Part shown: positions 16,208 to 25,718 of the stretch, piece by piece
Layout: every line of letters begins with the position of its first letter
How positions within the stretch are numbered: the first letter of the stretch is position 1
Assembly (NCBI RefSeq): GCF_017809215.1
Contig: NZ_CP065424.1
Coordinates: 894,001-958,000 of the forward strand
From: Heyndrickxia oleronia
GTDB taxonomy: Bacteria; Bacillota; Bacilli; Bacillales; Bacillaceae_C
DNA length: 64,000 nt
Direction: 5' to 3'
The notes under the pieces: generated by a model
The model's database searches: none
Told to the model about the DNA's origin: nothing
The model's input: the letters and a program-made list of their open reading frames with translations, nothing else
Position numbers and translations under genes: made by a program

Positions 16208-16996
16208 ATGATTATAGAAAATGGTAATGGACTAATGCCAAACAATAGGATGTATGTTCGCTCCAATACAGGTGGAGACACAAATTCATGGAAAATGATT
16301 TTTGGAGACGAGGCTCGGAAGGTTAATCCACTTTTTGATGTAAATGTTAGTAGAAATAATCTCATTTTAGAGTCTATTCAATCAAATGATTGGTCAAAAT
16401 ATAATGAATTCGAAGCTAAACAGCACCCCGCTTGGTATGAGGAAGTTGATGAGAAACAAGTTCCTAATAAAATTTATTATGGTAATTTAATCGAATCCAA
16501 ATTAAAAGCTCTACAAGAAGCTAAAATGTCGGGAGATCAATCCGTAGTTAAAAGCTGGGAAAATAATCTTCAGGAAGCAATAAAGGATTTTAAAAATGCT
16601 CCTGGTATTGTTCCTTATGTTATTGGATTAAACAGTAATGCTGATTTAGCAGCTACCTATGGGGTAGAAGAGCCAGATGGTTCCTATTTCAACAGTCCAT
16701 ACAATTCCGCTTTAGTGAACAGTCAAGGCAAGTTTGAAGATAATATGTGGTACGATAATCCTATCTTCAAAGAAGATACAGAGTTGAAAACACATGTAGA
16801 GAATTTAGTAGAAGGTACTTTTCCGACATCAAAGGATCCAAAGGAACCAGCAAAACCAACGGTAAATACTACAGATACAGATACAGACACATCATCCTTT
16901 GATATTCAAGCTGCATTTCTACGTAAATTGACAAACATCCAACAAGCAATAAAACCTAATATTCAAGATGTAATGGATAAATATAAGTATGCGTAA
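16208..16996 (+). CDS. Hypothetical protein, unrecognised family
   Basis: 262 aa, ATG after GCGGAGG. No signal peptide or membrane segment. It is rich in Asn, Asp, Glu and Trp (SNTGGDTNSWKMIFGDEARK; AWYEEVDEKQVPNKIYYGNL). Residues ~95-130 are probably helical, and a Thr/Pro/Asp-rich linker (KPTVNTTDTDTDTSS) separates a short C-terminal helix pair. I do not recognise it. The linker and hydrophilic make-up suggest a modular or surface-interacting protein, but nothing indicates export. It is a single gene; a REP-like pair begins at the base directly after its stop. Confidence 0.7.
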   Translation: MIIENGNGLMPNNRMYVRSNTGGDTNSWKMIFGDEARKVNPLFDVNVSRNNLILESIQSNDWSKYNEFEAKQHPAWYEEVDEKQVPNKIYYGNLIESKLKALQEAKMSGDQSVVKSWENNLQEAIKDFKNAPGIVPYVIGLNSNADLAATYGVEEPDGSYFNSPYNSALVNSQGKFEDNMWYDNPIFKEDTELKTHVENLVEGTFPTSKDPKEPAKPTVNTTDTDTDTSSFDIQAAFLRKLTNIQQAIKPNIQDVMDKYKYA

Positions 16997-17054
16997 GGGA
17001 CAAAGGGTCGGTTCTCATGTCCCATCTAGGACATGAGATCCGGTCCGGTGTCCT
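16997..17054 (+). repeat. Pair of REP-like hairpins abutting a stop codon
   Basis: Units 16997-17023 (GGGACA...TGTCCC, core GGGTCGGTTC) and 17028-17054 (AGGACA...TGTCCT, core ATCCGGTCC, diverged). They fill the gap between convergent genes: the unknown protein ends at 16996 and the LysM gene ends at 17059. They could act as a bidirectional terminator. Confidence 0.8.
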
Positions 17055-17058
17055 GATA

Positions 17059-18324
17059 TTAATTAAGATCTATATGAATAAGTGCAGAGCGTTTTGTTTT
17101 TGAACCTTTTTTATAAGTGATAAAGGCATTTTTATTATTCCATTGTTGATATTTTTGAGCTGTTCCATAGGTTACTTCTAGATCAATATATTGACCATTA
17201 ATCAATACTTCAATAGAGGAAGAATCATTTGCTCCGATGATCTTTCCGGAAAATTGCTCGACATCCTTTGCACTAATGAATAAATCTTGCCCTATTAGAA
17301 CATAGGCATCTTTTAGTTGATTTAGCTCCATTATTTGCTTCACATTCGTATTAAAGCGTTTAGCTAAACTGTAAATGGTATCCCCAGGTTGAACCTTATA
17401 GGTCACCACCGGTGATGGTAGAGAGCTAATATGATTGGTTGGAACGATTAATTTTTGACCTACAAGTAAGTAATCTGAGTCTAATTTATTGTCTTTTTTT
17501 AACTTTTCTAAAGAAATATTATATTTTTTTGCTAAATTCCATAAAGTATCGCCATTTTTGACGATATAAGTAGTAGAGAAATTATTATTTCTCTGATCAT
17601 TTGTGTTGCCAGGCTCTGTGCCTGGCTTTTTTTTCTCTATTTTTATTGTTAGTTTTTGGCCAGGTATGACTAAGTCAGATGCTAGTTTATTATCTGAGAT
17701 AATTTTTTCAATCGTCGTCTTATATTTTTGTGCAATTTTCCAAAGACTATCGCCAGTCGTAACAGTATATGTTAGGTTATCACTTTGGCTGACCGCTGTC
17801 GGCTGTAGAATATTAAGTTTTTGTCCAGGGAATAATGTTGCGTTCTTTAGTTGATTGTCTTTCATTAGCTTTTCTACTGAAACGCCAAATGTTTTTGATA
17901 CGTTCCAAAGACTATCACCTGACTTGACGGTGTATACCTTTTTGGTCGTTTTGTCAGTAGTAGCAGCTTCAGTTTTGTTCTCTTCTTTTAGTTCTACATG
18001 CGGGAAATTTCCATTCACGTCTTTAAAAGGGACAATAATTTGTTGGCCAACCTTTAATGAATCCGTTGTTAGACCATTTTTTTGCCGAAGCTGCTCAGCT
18101 GTGACCTTATATTGTTTTGCTAATGAATATAAGGTATCCCCTTCTTTAATCGTGTAATAATCAACGCAATCACAAGCCTTTGCATCCTTTGGCTGACTCA
18201 ATAATGACACGGCTGTTAATGACATGGCCAATGTTGCCCCCATTAACTTTGAATTCCGTTGATGCGCTTTCACTTTTCTGCTCTTTGTCACCCGCTCTTG
18301 GCGTGTTTCTAAGATCCTTTCCAT
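17059..18324 (-). CDS. Five-LysM cell-wall protein
   Basis: 421 aa. A hydrophobic segment at about 27-45 (LMGATLAMSLTAVSLLS) is a signal sequence with a long charged front. Five LysM domains follow: about residues 55-98, 128-172, 183-227, 250-294 and 308-351, each with Y.V..GD(T/S)LW..A and a closing P/VGQ.L.(I/V)P. LysM binds GlcNAc in peptidoglycan. The last 65 residues (GKIIGANDSSSIEVLINGQY...) form a beta-rich domain I do not recognise; no hydrolase domain is present. Likely an envelope or spore-coat scaffold. The linker before LysM4 contains an odd GC-rich hairpin (17608-17634). Confidence 0.88.
   Translation of the reverse strand: MERILETRQERVTKSRKVKAHQRNSKLMGATLAMSLTAVSLLSQPKDAKACDCVDYYTIKEGDTLYSLAKQYKVTAEQLRQKNGLTTDSLKVGQQIIVPFKDVNGNFPHVELKEENKTEAATTDKTTKKVYTVKSGDSLWNVSKTFGVSVEKLMKDNQLKNATLFPGQKLNILQPTAVSQSDNLTYTVTTGDSLWKIAQKYKTTIEKIISDNKLASDLVIPGQKLTIKIEKKKPGTEPGNTNDQRNNNFSTTYIVKNGDTLWNLAKKYNISLEKLKKDNKLDSDYLLVGQKLIVPTNHISSLPSPVVTYKVQPGDTIYSLAKRFNTNVKQIMELNQLKDAYVLIGQDLFISAKDVEQFSGKIIGANDSSSIEVLINGQYIDLEVTYGTAQKYQQWNNKNAFITYKKGSKTKRSALIHIDLN
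17608..17634 (+). terminator. Terminator-like hairpin inside the LysM gene, opposite strand
   Basis: GCCAGGC (17608-17614), loop TCTGT, GCCTGGC (17620-17626), then eight T on the plus strand. It is a textbook terminator shape but lies within a leftward coding sequence, encoding a KKKPGTEPG linker. It would only stop antisense transcription. Confidence 0.55.
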
Positions 18325-19003
18325 TTGTCCTACTAATCCCCCATTTCTCTCTCTATTTTGGTAAAAGGATATAGTACAATCATCCCCAATATAAGATACA
18401 CCGAAAAGCCCATAATCGACAAATTCCCATAAATACTGACATTTTCATTATTTATCAAACTAATGGCACATATACAATCCGATAATTAAGTCATAGTAAC
18501 TAGATGGTTTTTAATGATAGTTGAAAATGAATATCAATTCAGGGTAGAAAGGTCTAGTTTTACTATTAACAAGAGTACAAATGGCAAAATCATAGGAAAA
18601 TATTATTATTTTTTTCGATTTTGTGACAAAAATGATGCATTTGTGAAAAACGTAACATTCAAACTATAAAACTGCCAATTTATGGAGTAAATCTATGAAG
18701 ATTATACATGTTGCTTTGATGGAAACGCTTATTCTATCTACTATTTAATGACATCTCTACTTTAAAACGGAAATAATTTTAATAGAAGGAACATGCAATA
18801 TAGGAAAAACAAGGGGGTCATAACATAATGTGCCAGTGACACCAGTGAAATAAAAATGTAATATATGTCTACAAGGTCAAGTTGTTCCAATAACTTGCCT
18901 GGTCTACTAACAGGCTGGATTTATAGTCATCATACATAATAGATTAAGAGTCTAGCAGAGTTAGTCGCTATCATAGAATTATCATAAGGGAGGAATTTGG
19001 TAT
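18325..19003. other. Long divergent intergenic region and S-layer leader
   Basis: It separates the leftward LysM gene from the S-layer gene and must carry both promoters. Near 18870-18905 AGGTCAAGTT pairs with AACTTGCCT (one bulged T), a stem that could stabilise the mRNA. A strong AAGGGAGG ribosome site lies at 18986-18993. Long structured leaders are common for S-layer genes. No open frame was found. Confidence 0.45.
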
Positions 19004-21787
19004 ATGTCTTACCAACCAAAGTCTTACAATAAATTTTTAGCAGGTGCTGCAACAGCAGCAGTAGTTGCTTCAGCAGTAGTTCCAGTTGCAACACATGCAG
19101 CAGAAAAAAACTTAACTGATGTTAAAGAAGGTTCTTACTATGCAGAAGCTGTTAACGCTTTAGCAGAAGCAGGTGTCATTAAAGGTTACGAAGATGGTAC
19201 TTTCCGTCCAAATAATCAAGTAACACGTGCAGAAGTTGCAAAAATCATTGCAGTTCAATTAGGACTTGACACTGAAAATGCTGGTTCAGCTAACTATAGT
19301 GATGCAAAGGGTCACTGGGCTAACACTGGTGGTTACTTAGCAGCTGTTGCAAAAGCAGGAATCATGAAAGGTGACGGCAACGGAACATTCCGTCCTAACG
19401 CACCACTAACTCGTGCTGAAATGGCATCAATTGTTGTAAGAGCTTATGACTTACAAGCTAAAGAAGGTTTCGAATCTCAATTCAAAGACCTTAATGCAGG
19501 TGGCGCTTGGGCTGCTGACGCAATCAAAACTTTAGAAGCTAACGGATACGCAAACGGTATCGCTAAAGGCCAATTCGGTTCTGCATCAAACGTAAAACGT
19601 GCTGATGTAGCAGTATTCCTTTTCCGCGTAGCTAAAGGCGAAGCTGCTCCAACAGTTGAAAGCGTAAGTGCAATCAACAATATCGAAGTAAACGAAGGAG
19701 CAGAAACTGTAAACCTTCCTAAAGAAGTAGAAGTAAAACTTTCTAACGGCGAAAAAGCTCAAAAAGCTGTAGAATGGGACAAAAAAGGCCTAGACCTTAA
19801 CAAGCCAGGCGAATACACTCTAACTGGTGATGTAGCTGATACAGATCTTACTGCTTCTGTTAAAGTTGTAGTGAAGGCTGTTGATCCTAAGGTTGAAAGT
19901 GTAAGTGCGATTAATGCTCAACAAGTGTTAGTTACTTTCAATAAAGAAGTAGAAAAAACTACAGCAGAAAACATTGCAAATTACAATGTTACACTTGCCA
20001 GCACTGGAGCTTCTCAGTTAGATACTGATGGATCAAACAATGATGATTCTACAGTTACTTTACAATCAGATAAAAAATCAGTAATCATTGATTTAGATCC
20101 AAGCAATACTAACAGAAACAAATTTGTAAAAGCAGCTAACTATGAGGTAAAAGTAAACAAGGATTCAGTTAAGGATACATCTGGTAAGTTTGTATCTGAA
20201 ACAAAGAAAACATTTGTATTTGCTGATACTACTGCTGCATCAGTTAAAGAAGTAAAAGCAACTGCTTCTGGATTTACAGTTAAATTTACAGAACCTATTG
20301 ATTTAACTAACACAGGTGTTGTAAAGGTTAATGGAGTAAATCTTCCTGCTTCTGCAATTTCTGCTGGATCAGATAAGTACTCTGTTAATATCGCTTATAC
20401 TACTGAAGCTGGTAAATCATATGATGTTTATACATCTGCTTTCGAAGATTTATTAGGAAATAAATCTTCTGCTGAAACAAAAACTGTTCAGTATGTAAAA
20501 GATACTGTGGCTCCTGTACTTCAATCAGTAGGACAAGATGGAGATCTTACTCTAACTCTAAAATTTTCTGAAGAGATTGCTGCAGGTTCTACAGTAAAAG
20601 TTTACCGTGATGGTACTACTTTTGTTGCATCTGCAACTCCTGTTCAAGATGCAGATGATGATACGTTATATACTGTAACTCTTCCTGCATCTACTGGTAG
20701 CGTTGATTTATATCCATCAGGTCAAACTTCTACTACAGTAAAAGTTGAACTATCTAATTTTAAAGATGCTGCTGGTAACGTAACACCGGGCTTAACAAAA
20801 GATGTTACTCTTACTCGTACTGTTAAAACTCCACAAGTTCTTGATACTAAGTGGGATGGAGTAAATGCAGTAATCAAATTAGATACTGTATTAGACTCTA
20901 CTACTGAAGTTGCATCTAAACTTTTAGTTACTGATTCTACTGGTGCAGAAGTTACAACAGCATCGGCTTCAGTTGCATCTGATGCTGCAGGTACTGATGC
21001 TGATGGTAAATACATTATTGTTTCTGGTCTTTCAGCTGATAAGGAGTACACTTTAAACTTTACAAGAGGCTTTGCTAAAGATAAGTCTGTTGTTCCTAAT
21101 GAAACTGGAAACTATACAATTAACCTAAACACTAAAAGTTCATCATTAGATAAAACAGCTCCTAGCTTTGATAGCATTACTGCTGCAGGAAATGTTATTT
21201 CAGTAGTATTTGATGAAACATTAGATTCGTCTGCTCGTAACTTAGCAAACTTTAAGTTAGATGGAGTTGCATTACCATCAGGTTCAGTTGCAGTACTTTC
21301 TCAAACTAACGTTGCTAATGATACAGTAAAAATTACTTTACCAGATGGTTCTATAAATGCTGACGCAAGCTACCTATTAAGCTATTCAAACATTAAAGAT
21401 CTTGCTGGTAACGTTGCAGAAGCTGGTTCTCGAACAGTTGCTTTAGATGATACTGTTAAGCCAGTATTAAAATCTGCTGAAGTACAGAAATCTACAAATG
21501 AAATCTTGTTAACTTTCAGTGAAAATGTAGGAATTGGTTTATCTACTGACGTAGATGCAGATTTTGTTGTTAAAGTTAATGGTGTAGCTCTTGATGCTTC
21601 TCAATATGTTGTTGCTGAAGATAGTAATACTGACGACAAGGTATTGAAAGTTACCTTAACGGGAGTTAATGCAGTTGATCAAACTGTTTCAGTTGCTACA
21701 ATTACTAATCCAAGTCTTGTAAAAGATACTTCTAATAATGCAAATGTGCTAATTGGTGGAACTACAGTAACTGCTAGTCAAAAGTAA
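19004..21787 (+). CDS. S-layer protein with three SLH domains and Ig-like repeats
   Basis: 927 aa. A signal peptide (about 1-32) ends in VPVATHAAEKN. Three SLH domains follow (about 35-80, 95-140 and 155-208: EAGVIKGYEDGTFRPNNQVT; KAGIMKGDGNGTFRPNAPLT; a third more diverged), which bind pyruvylated wall polymer. Residues ~220-292 resemble a bacterial Ig-like domain of the Big_4 type. The rest is about six Ig-like units of the SbsA/Big_5 style, each beginning V.S(V/A)...G/N.(I/V).V.F(D/S/N)E. These form the surface lattice. Codon choice shifts from C/G-richer codons in the SLH part to more A/T-ending codons later. Monocistronic, with a strong terminator. Confidence 0.93.
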   Translation: MSYQPKSYNKFLAGAATAAVVASAVVPVATHAAEKNLTDVKEGSYYAEAVNALAEAGVIKGYEDGTFRPNNQVTRAEVAKIIAVQLGLDTENAGSANYSDAKGHWANTGGYLAAVAKAGIMKGDGNGTFRPNAPLTRAEMASIVVRAYDLQAKEGFESQFKDLNAGGAWAADAIKTLEANGYANGIAKGQFGSASNVKRADVAVFLFRVAKGEAAPTVESVSAINNIEVNEGAETVNLPKEVEVKLSNGEKAQKAVEWDKKGLDLNKPGEYTLTGDVADTDLTASVKVVVKAVDPKVESVSAINAQQVLVTFNKEVEKTTAENIANYNVTLASTGASQLDTDGSNNDDSTVTLQSDKKSVIIDLDPSNTNRNKFVKAANYEVKVNKDSVKDTSGKFVSETKKTFVFADTTAASVKEVKATASGFTVKFTEPIDLTNTGVVKVNGVNLPASAISAGSDKYSVNIAYTTEAGKSYDVYTSAFEDLLGNKSSAETKTVQYVKDTVAPVLQSVGQDGDLTLTLKFSEEIAAGSTVKVYRDGTTFVASATPVQDADDDTLYTVTLPASTGSVDLYPSGQTSTTVKVELSNFKDAAGNVTPGLTKDVTLTRTVKTPQVLDTKWDGVNAVIKLDTVLDSTTEVASKLLVTDSTGAEVTTASASVASDAAGTDADGKYIIVSGLSADKEYTLNFTRGFAKDKSVVPNETGNYTINLNTKSSSLDKTAPSFDSITAAGNVISVVFDETLDSSARNLANFKLDGVALPSGSVAVLSQTNVANDTVKITLPDGSINADASYLLSYSNIKDLAGNVAEAGSRTVALDDTVKPVLKSAEVQKSTNEILLTFSENVGIGLSTDVDADFVVKVNGVALDASQYVVAEDSNTDDKVLKVTLTGVNAVDQTVSVATITNPSLVKDTSNNANVLIGGTTVTASQK

Positions 21788-21832
21788 TAATAACCATCTA
21801 ACATCTAATGAAATGTATGTGAGATGATATTT

Positions 21833-21877
21833 GAAAAGCTCTGTTGAGAGAAATCTCTGCAGGGCTTTTCTTTTTTT
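21833..21877 (+). terminator. Terminator of the S-layer gene
   Basis: GAAAAGCTCTG (21833-21843) pairs with CAGGGCTTTTC (21860-21870, one G-U), with an inner GAGA/TCTC extension, then seven T. Confidence 0.88.
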
Positions 21878-22676
21878 ATTTATATAGGAATTTGCTATAA
21901 ATAGAATCATGAAAGAATAAGAAAAAATAATAAAAAGACTGTGGAAAAAGCAAAGAAGAAGTATACTAAATGGGACATATATAGTTAATAAAGAGAAGGG
22001 TAAAACCGAAATGGAGGATGTAAAAGGTAAAAATTAGAGACCAGAAAAATAAGCTCTATAAAGGTATTTTATAAGAAGATCTTATGGTAACAATAAGTTT
22101 TTAATAGTATTAATTTCTGATCTAGATAACATAGAAATGGGCACCTAGTTGAGCCATTAAATAATTAAAATATATAGTAACATCCTGAAATAAAATGAAA
22201 GATTGGGCAGGCAAATATCTATTAATATGATAGGAGTTAAAAAAAATATATATGTTCATTCGAATGAATGAGATAGTTTATAGACTAACTTTATGTGAAA
22301 CAAAATAAGTAGAGTTTAAGGAGAGCTATCCTTTGCTTTTACATGCTAATCTGATAACTATAACAGAGGAAAACTGATGTTTAAGAATGATAAAAATTAA
22401 GAAGTTTGGGAAGGTTCATATGATCCCCCTTTGTATGTTATTTAATAGATGTTTGTCATTATTAGTTACTCTACTTATATGGATTAGATAAAATTCACAT
22501 AAACTCCTTTTAATTTGAAGATTAAATAAAAATTGGTAAATTATTCAAGCTGACCAATTCCTCAAATAATAAAAGATACTGAGGTAAAAATGGTAAATTT
22601 AATATGTAGAATCGTACCTGAATAAAGATATACAAACTTCATAGTTAGTATGTACATACATAGCGCTAATATTTAA

Positions 22677-22709
22677 GAAGCAAAGGAACCGTCCCTCTGC
22701 TTCTTTTTT
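22677..22709 (+). repeat. REP-like hairpin (GAAGCA arms) with T run
   Basis: 27-nt unit 22677-22703 with arms GAAGCA/TGCTTC and core GGAACCGTCCC, followed by six T. The same unit recurs at 26470, 26814, 27879 and 29205. Confidence 0.85.
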
Positions 22710-22748
22710 GTACCCCCATACAAAAAATGTACTCATATACAAACAATT

Positions 22749-22762
22749 TGAAAGCGGTTGCT
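22749..22762 (+). promoter_or_regulatory. Candidate CcpA site (cre) before the PTS operon
   Basis: TGAAAGCGGTTGCT differs at two positions from the Bacillus cre consensus TGWAANCGNTNWCA. It is located 56 bp before the EIICB start, where catabolite repression of a PTS operon would be expected. Confidence 0.45.
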
Positions 22763-22817
22763 AACTTTCGGACAACGGAGTAATGTGTAGTTAAAATCAT
22801 AGTATGGAGGTTATGGG

Positions 22818-24416
22818 ATGAAGACAAAGGCTCGGTCAACTTCTAAGGGGTGGGAGTTTTTTCAGGGACTAGGTAAGACGTTTATGTTGCCTGTTGCCCT
22901 TCTAGCTTTTATGGGGTTGTTGCTTGGGATTGGGAGTTCATTTACTAGTCCGACGACAATTGAAAATCTTCCATTTTTAGATCATAAAGTTATTCAAGTG
23001 TTTTTACGGTTTATTTCGATGGTTGGGGGATTCGCGTATACATACTTACCACTGCTTTTTGCGATGGCGATTCCATTGGGACTAGCTCGTTATGAAAAAG
23101 GAGTAGCTGCATTTTCTGGTCTAATTGGGTATGTCATTATGCATTTATCGATTAATTTCTATTTGGTGGAAACGGATAGAATTGCCAATGCAGATGTGAT
23201 GAGACAGGAAGGTCAGGGGATGGTTCTTGGGATCCAAAGCCTTGAGATGGGAGTATTAGGTGGAATTATTGCTGGTCTTATTGTTTATTTCCTTCATCAG
23301 CGTTTTTATAATATTAAGCTACCACAAGCGTTTGCTTTCTTTGGTGGTGCTAGATTTGTACCTATTATTACCGCAATTACATTATCGATTGTAGGTATTA
23401 TTATACCTATGATTTGGCCCTTTTTCACAATGATTATTAATGGTATAGGTTCCGCGATAAAGGGAGCTGGCGTATTTGGCCCATTCCTATTTGGTGCAGG
23501 GGAACGATTACTGCTTCCATTTGGACTTCATCATATATTGGTGGCAATGATCCGTTTTACTGAGGCTGGAGGAACAGCGGTTATTAATGGTGATACTGTT
23601 TCGGGTGCTCTTAATATTTTTTATGCTGAATTGAAAAATGGCTCACCAATTAGTGCTTCGGCAACAGCTTTCCTTTCTCAAGGGAAGATGCCTACCTTTA
23701 TGTTTGGTTTGCCTGCAGTTGCATTAGCAATCTATCATACAGCAAAACCGAAAAATCGTAAAAAGATTAAAGGTCTCCTTATATCGGGAGTCATTGCGAC
23801 ATTCGTGACAGGAATAACCGAACCCATTGAGTTTCTATTCTTGTTCCTTGCACCAGCTTTATATGGAATTCACGTGATATTAACTGGCCTCGGATTTATG
23901 GTTATGGCCCTTCTCGGTACAAAAATAGGAAATACGGATGGCGGAATCTTAGATTTTCTAATATTTGGTGTTTTACAAGGGACATATACGAAATGGTATT
24001 TAGTTTTAGTTATTGGGGTCATTTGGTTTGCGATTTATTATTCTGTTTTTCGATATGCAATTATCAAGTTTAATCTAAAAACACCAGGACGGGAAGTAGA
24101 GGAAGATCAAGAAGGTTCAGATTCAGCTAATAGTAAATCAAGTTCCCATTCCGATAATAGCCAAGCAGCAAAATTATTAGATGCTTTAGGTGGCCCAGAA
24201 AATATTCAATCCCTCGATAATTGTATTACGAGACTTCGTTTAGTGGTTGATAGTCTGGAGAAAGTCGATGAGCCAGCGCTTAAAAAGAATGGTGCATTAG
24301 GTGTAATAAAATTAGACGATCATAATATTCAAGTCGTGATTGGAACACATGTTAATCATGTACGCATGGAAATGGATCATCTCATTGAATCTAAGGGATA
24401 TAAAATAAGTGGATGA
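22818..24416 (+). CDS. PTS glucose/maltose-family EIICB transporter (MalX-like)
   Basis: 532 aa. Residues ~15-425 form the EIIC membrane domain (GSSFTSPTTIENLPFLDHKV; FGAGERLLLPFGLHHILVAM; GITEPIEFLFLFLAPALYGI, the glucose-superfamily signature with a conserved GITEP). A hydrophilic linker leads to an EIIB domain whose phosphorylated Cys469 sits in SLDNCITRLRL. No EIIA is fused, so one must come in trans. It imports and phosphorylates a glucose-type sugar; MalX in Escherichia coli is the nearest named relative, and its true substrate is also uncertain. Followed by a MalY-type enzyme and an RpiR regulator in one transcription unit. Confidence 0.92.
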   Translation: MKTKARSTSKGWEFFQGLGKTFMLPVALLAFMGLLLGIGSSFTSPTTIENLPFLDHKVIQVFLRFISMVGGFAYTYLPLLFAMAIPLGLARYEKGVAAFSGLIGYVIMHLSINFYLVETDRIANADVMRQEGQGMVLGIQSLEMGVLGGIIAGLIVYFLHQRFYNIKLPQAFAFFGGARFVPIITAITLSIVGIIIPMIWPFFTMIINGIGSAIKGAGVFGPFLFGAGERLLLPFGLHHILVAMIRFTEAGGTAVINGDTVSGALNIFYAELKNGSPISASATAFLSQGKMPTFMFGLPAVALAIYHTAKPKNRKKIKGLLISGVIATFVTGITEPIEFLFLFLAPALYGIHVILTGLGFMVMALLGTKIGNTDGGILDFLIFGVLQGTYTKWYLVLVIGVIWFAIYYSVFRYAIIKFNLKTPGREVEEDQEGSDSANSKSSSHSDNSQAAKLLDALGGPENIQSLDNCITRLRLVVDSLEKVDEPALKKNGALGVIKLDDHNIQVVIGTHVNHVRMEMDHLIESKGYKISG

Positions 24417-24480
24417 GAATATCTCATCCTTTCTTTTTTCTGTTTACTAAAGATACTACTAGAAATGAATGAGGGATAAT

Positions 24481-25674
24481 ATGTCTAACTATTTTGATCA
24501 ACGTATTAATAGAAAGGGAACATACTGTACTCAATGGGATTATATCCAGGACCGATTTGGTGTAAATGATCTATTACCTTTTTCGATTTCTGATATGGAT
24601 TATCAAAGTCCCCCTGAAATATTAGCGGCGATAAAGGAACGGATGAACCATGGAGTATTCGGATACACCCGATGGAATCATCATGACTTCAAATCTTCGA
24701 TTACTAATTGGTATAGAGCGCGCTTTTCGGCTGCAGTAGAAACTGATTGGATTGCCTATGCTCCTAGTGTGATTTATTCCATTGCTAGAATCATTGAATT
24801 GGTTACTTCAGAGGACGATCATATTATTTTGCAAACCCCAGCATATGACGCCTTCTTTCCACTGATAAGAGGTTTAAATCGCAAGCTCATCGCCAATCCT
24901 CTTACATATACTAATGGTAGATACGAATTGGATTTTTTTGATTTGGAACAAAAGCTAACTCATAAAAAAGCAAAAGTATTACTACTATGTAACCCTCATA
25001 ATCCAACAGGGAGATTATGGACGAGGCAAGAGTTAAAGGATATTGTTGAGCTTTGTGAGAAGCATCATGTGATGATTATTTCGGATGATATTCATATGGA
25101 TATTACTTATCGGGATCAAAACTATATTCCGATTACAAGTGTAGCAAGTAATTTGGACAATATCTTTATTTGTTCATCGGCTAGTAAAACGTTTAACACA
25201 CCTGGTTTAGGCGGCTCCTATTCCATTATTCCAAATGAAACAATAAGGGAACAATTTTTACAGTTACTGAAATATAGAGATGGGGTTTCCAATGCTAGTA
25301 TTTTTGGAGAAATTGCTATTATAGAAGGATATCGACAATCAGGCTATTGGGTTGATGAGCTTTGTTCATATTTGTATAATAATATGAAAATAGTCAAAAA
25401 ATTTATAGATGAAGAATTACTAGATCTACATTTTACTATCCCAGAATCTACTTATTTAGCCTGGATTGATTGTTCAAATTTACGCATAACATCAAACGAT
25501 CTTCAGCAAGCACTTATAAATGTAGGAAAAGTCGGGATTATGTCAGGGGAAGTGTATGGAGAGAATAGAGGGGTCTTTTTAAGGATGAATGTAGGATGTC
25601 CTCAAACAAAATTAGTGGAAGGCTTAGAACGTTTAAAGCGTTCGGTACGATCTTTATCCCTTTCCAACCCTTGA
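24481..25674 (+). CDS. MalY/PatB-type PLP aminotransferase (cystathionine beta-lyase)
   Basis: 397 aa fold-type I PLP enzyme. The PLP lysine lies in SSASKTFNTPGLGGSY; the Asp that contacts the pyridine nitrogen is in IISDDIHMDI; the substrate Arg lies near the C-terminus (FLRMNVGCP). MalY/PatB enzymes cleave C-S bonds of cystathionine or cysteine, and in E. coli MalY also modulates the maltose activator. ATG 24481 is favoured by GAGGGA just upstream; an ATG at 24469 overlaps that site. Its place between EIICB and RpiR genes repeats the malXY arrangement; what the lyase does for sugar use is not established. Confidence 0.88.
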   Translation: MSNYFDQRINRKGTYCTQWDYIQDRFGVNDLLPFSISDMDYQSPPEILAAIKERMNHGVFGYTRWNHHDFKSSITNWYRARFSAAVETDWIAYAPSVIYSIARIIELVTSEDDHIILQTPAYDAFFPLIRGLNRKLIANPLTYTNGRYELDFFDLEQKLTHKKAKVLLLCNPHNPTGRLWTRQELKDIVELCEKHHVMIISDDIHMDITYRDQNYIPITSVASNLDNIFICSSASKTFNTPGLGGSYSIIPNETIREQFLQLLKYRDGVSNASIFGEIAIIEGYRQSGYWVDELCSYLYNNMKIVKKFIDEELLDLHFTIPESTYLAWIDCSNLRITSNDLQQALINVGKVGIMSGEVYGENRGVFLRMNVGCPQTKLVEGLERLKRSVRSLSLSNP

Positions 25675-25718
25675 TGAAATAGAGCATAGTGTTTCTTAAT
25701 CATGTAAAGGTGATGAGT

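Larger units (their letters stand above)
21878..22817. other. 940-bp gap with no gene, REP-like element and cre-like site
   Basis: AT-rich, with frequent stops in all frames. I see no protein or RNA gene. Near the right end lie a REP-like hairpin (22677-22703) and a cre-like sequence (22749-22762) before the PTS operon. The first 750 bases hold nothing I can name and may be a decayed region. Confidence 0.5.

Noticed and set aside
18718..18731. cre-like sequence TGGAAACGCTTATT before the S-layer gene
   Set aside because: It fails the consensus at several positions and is far from the start, so it is not convincing.
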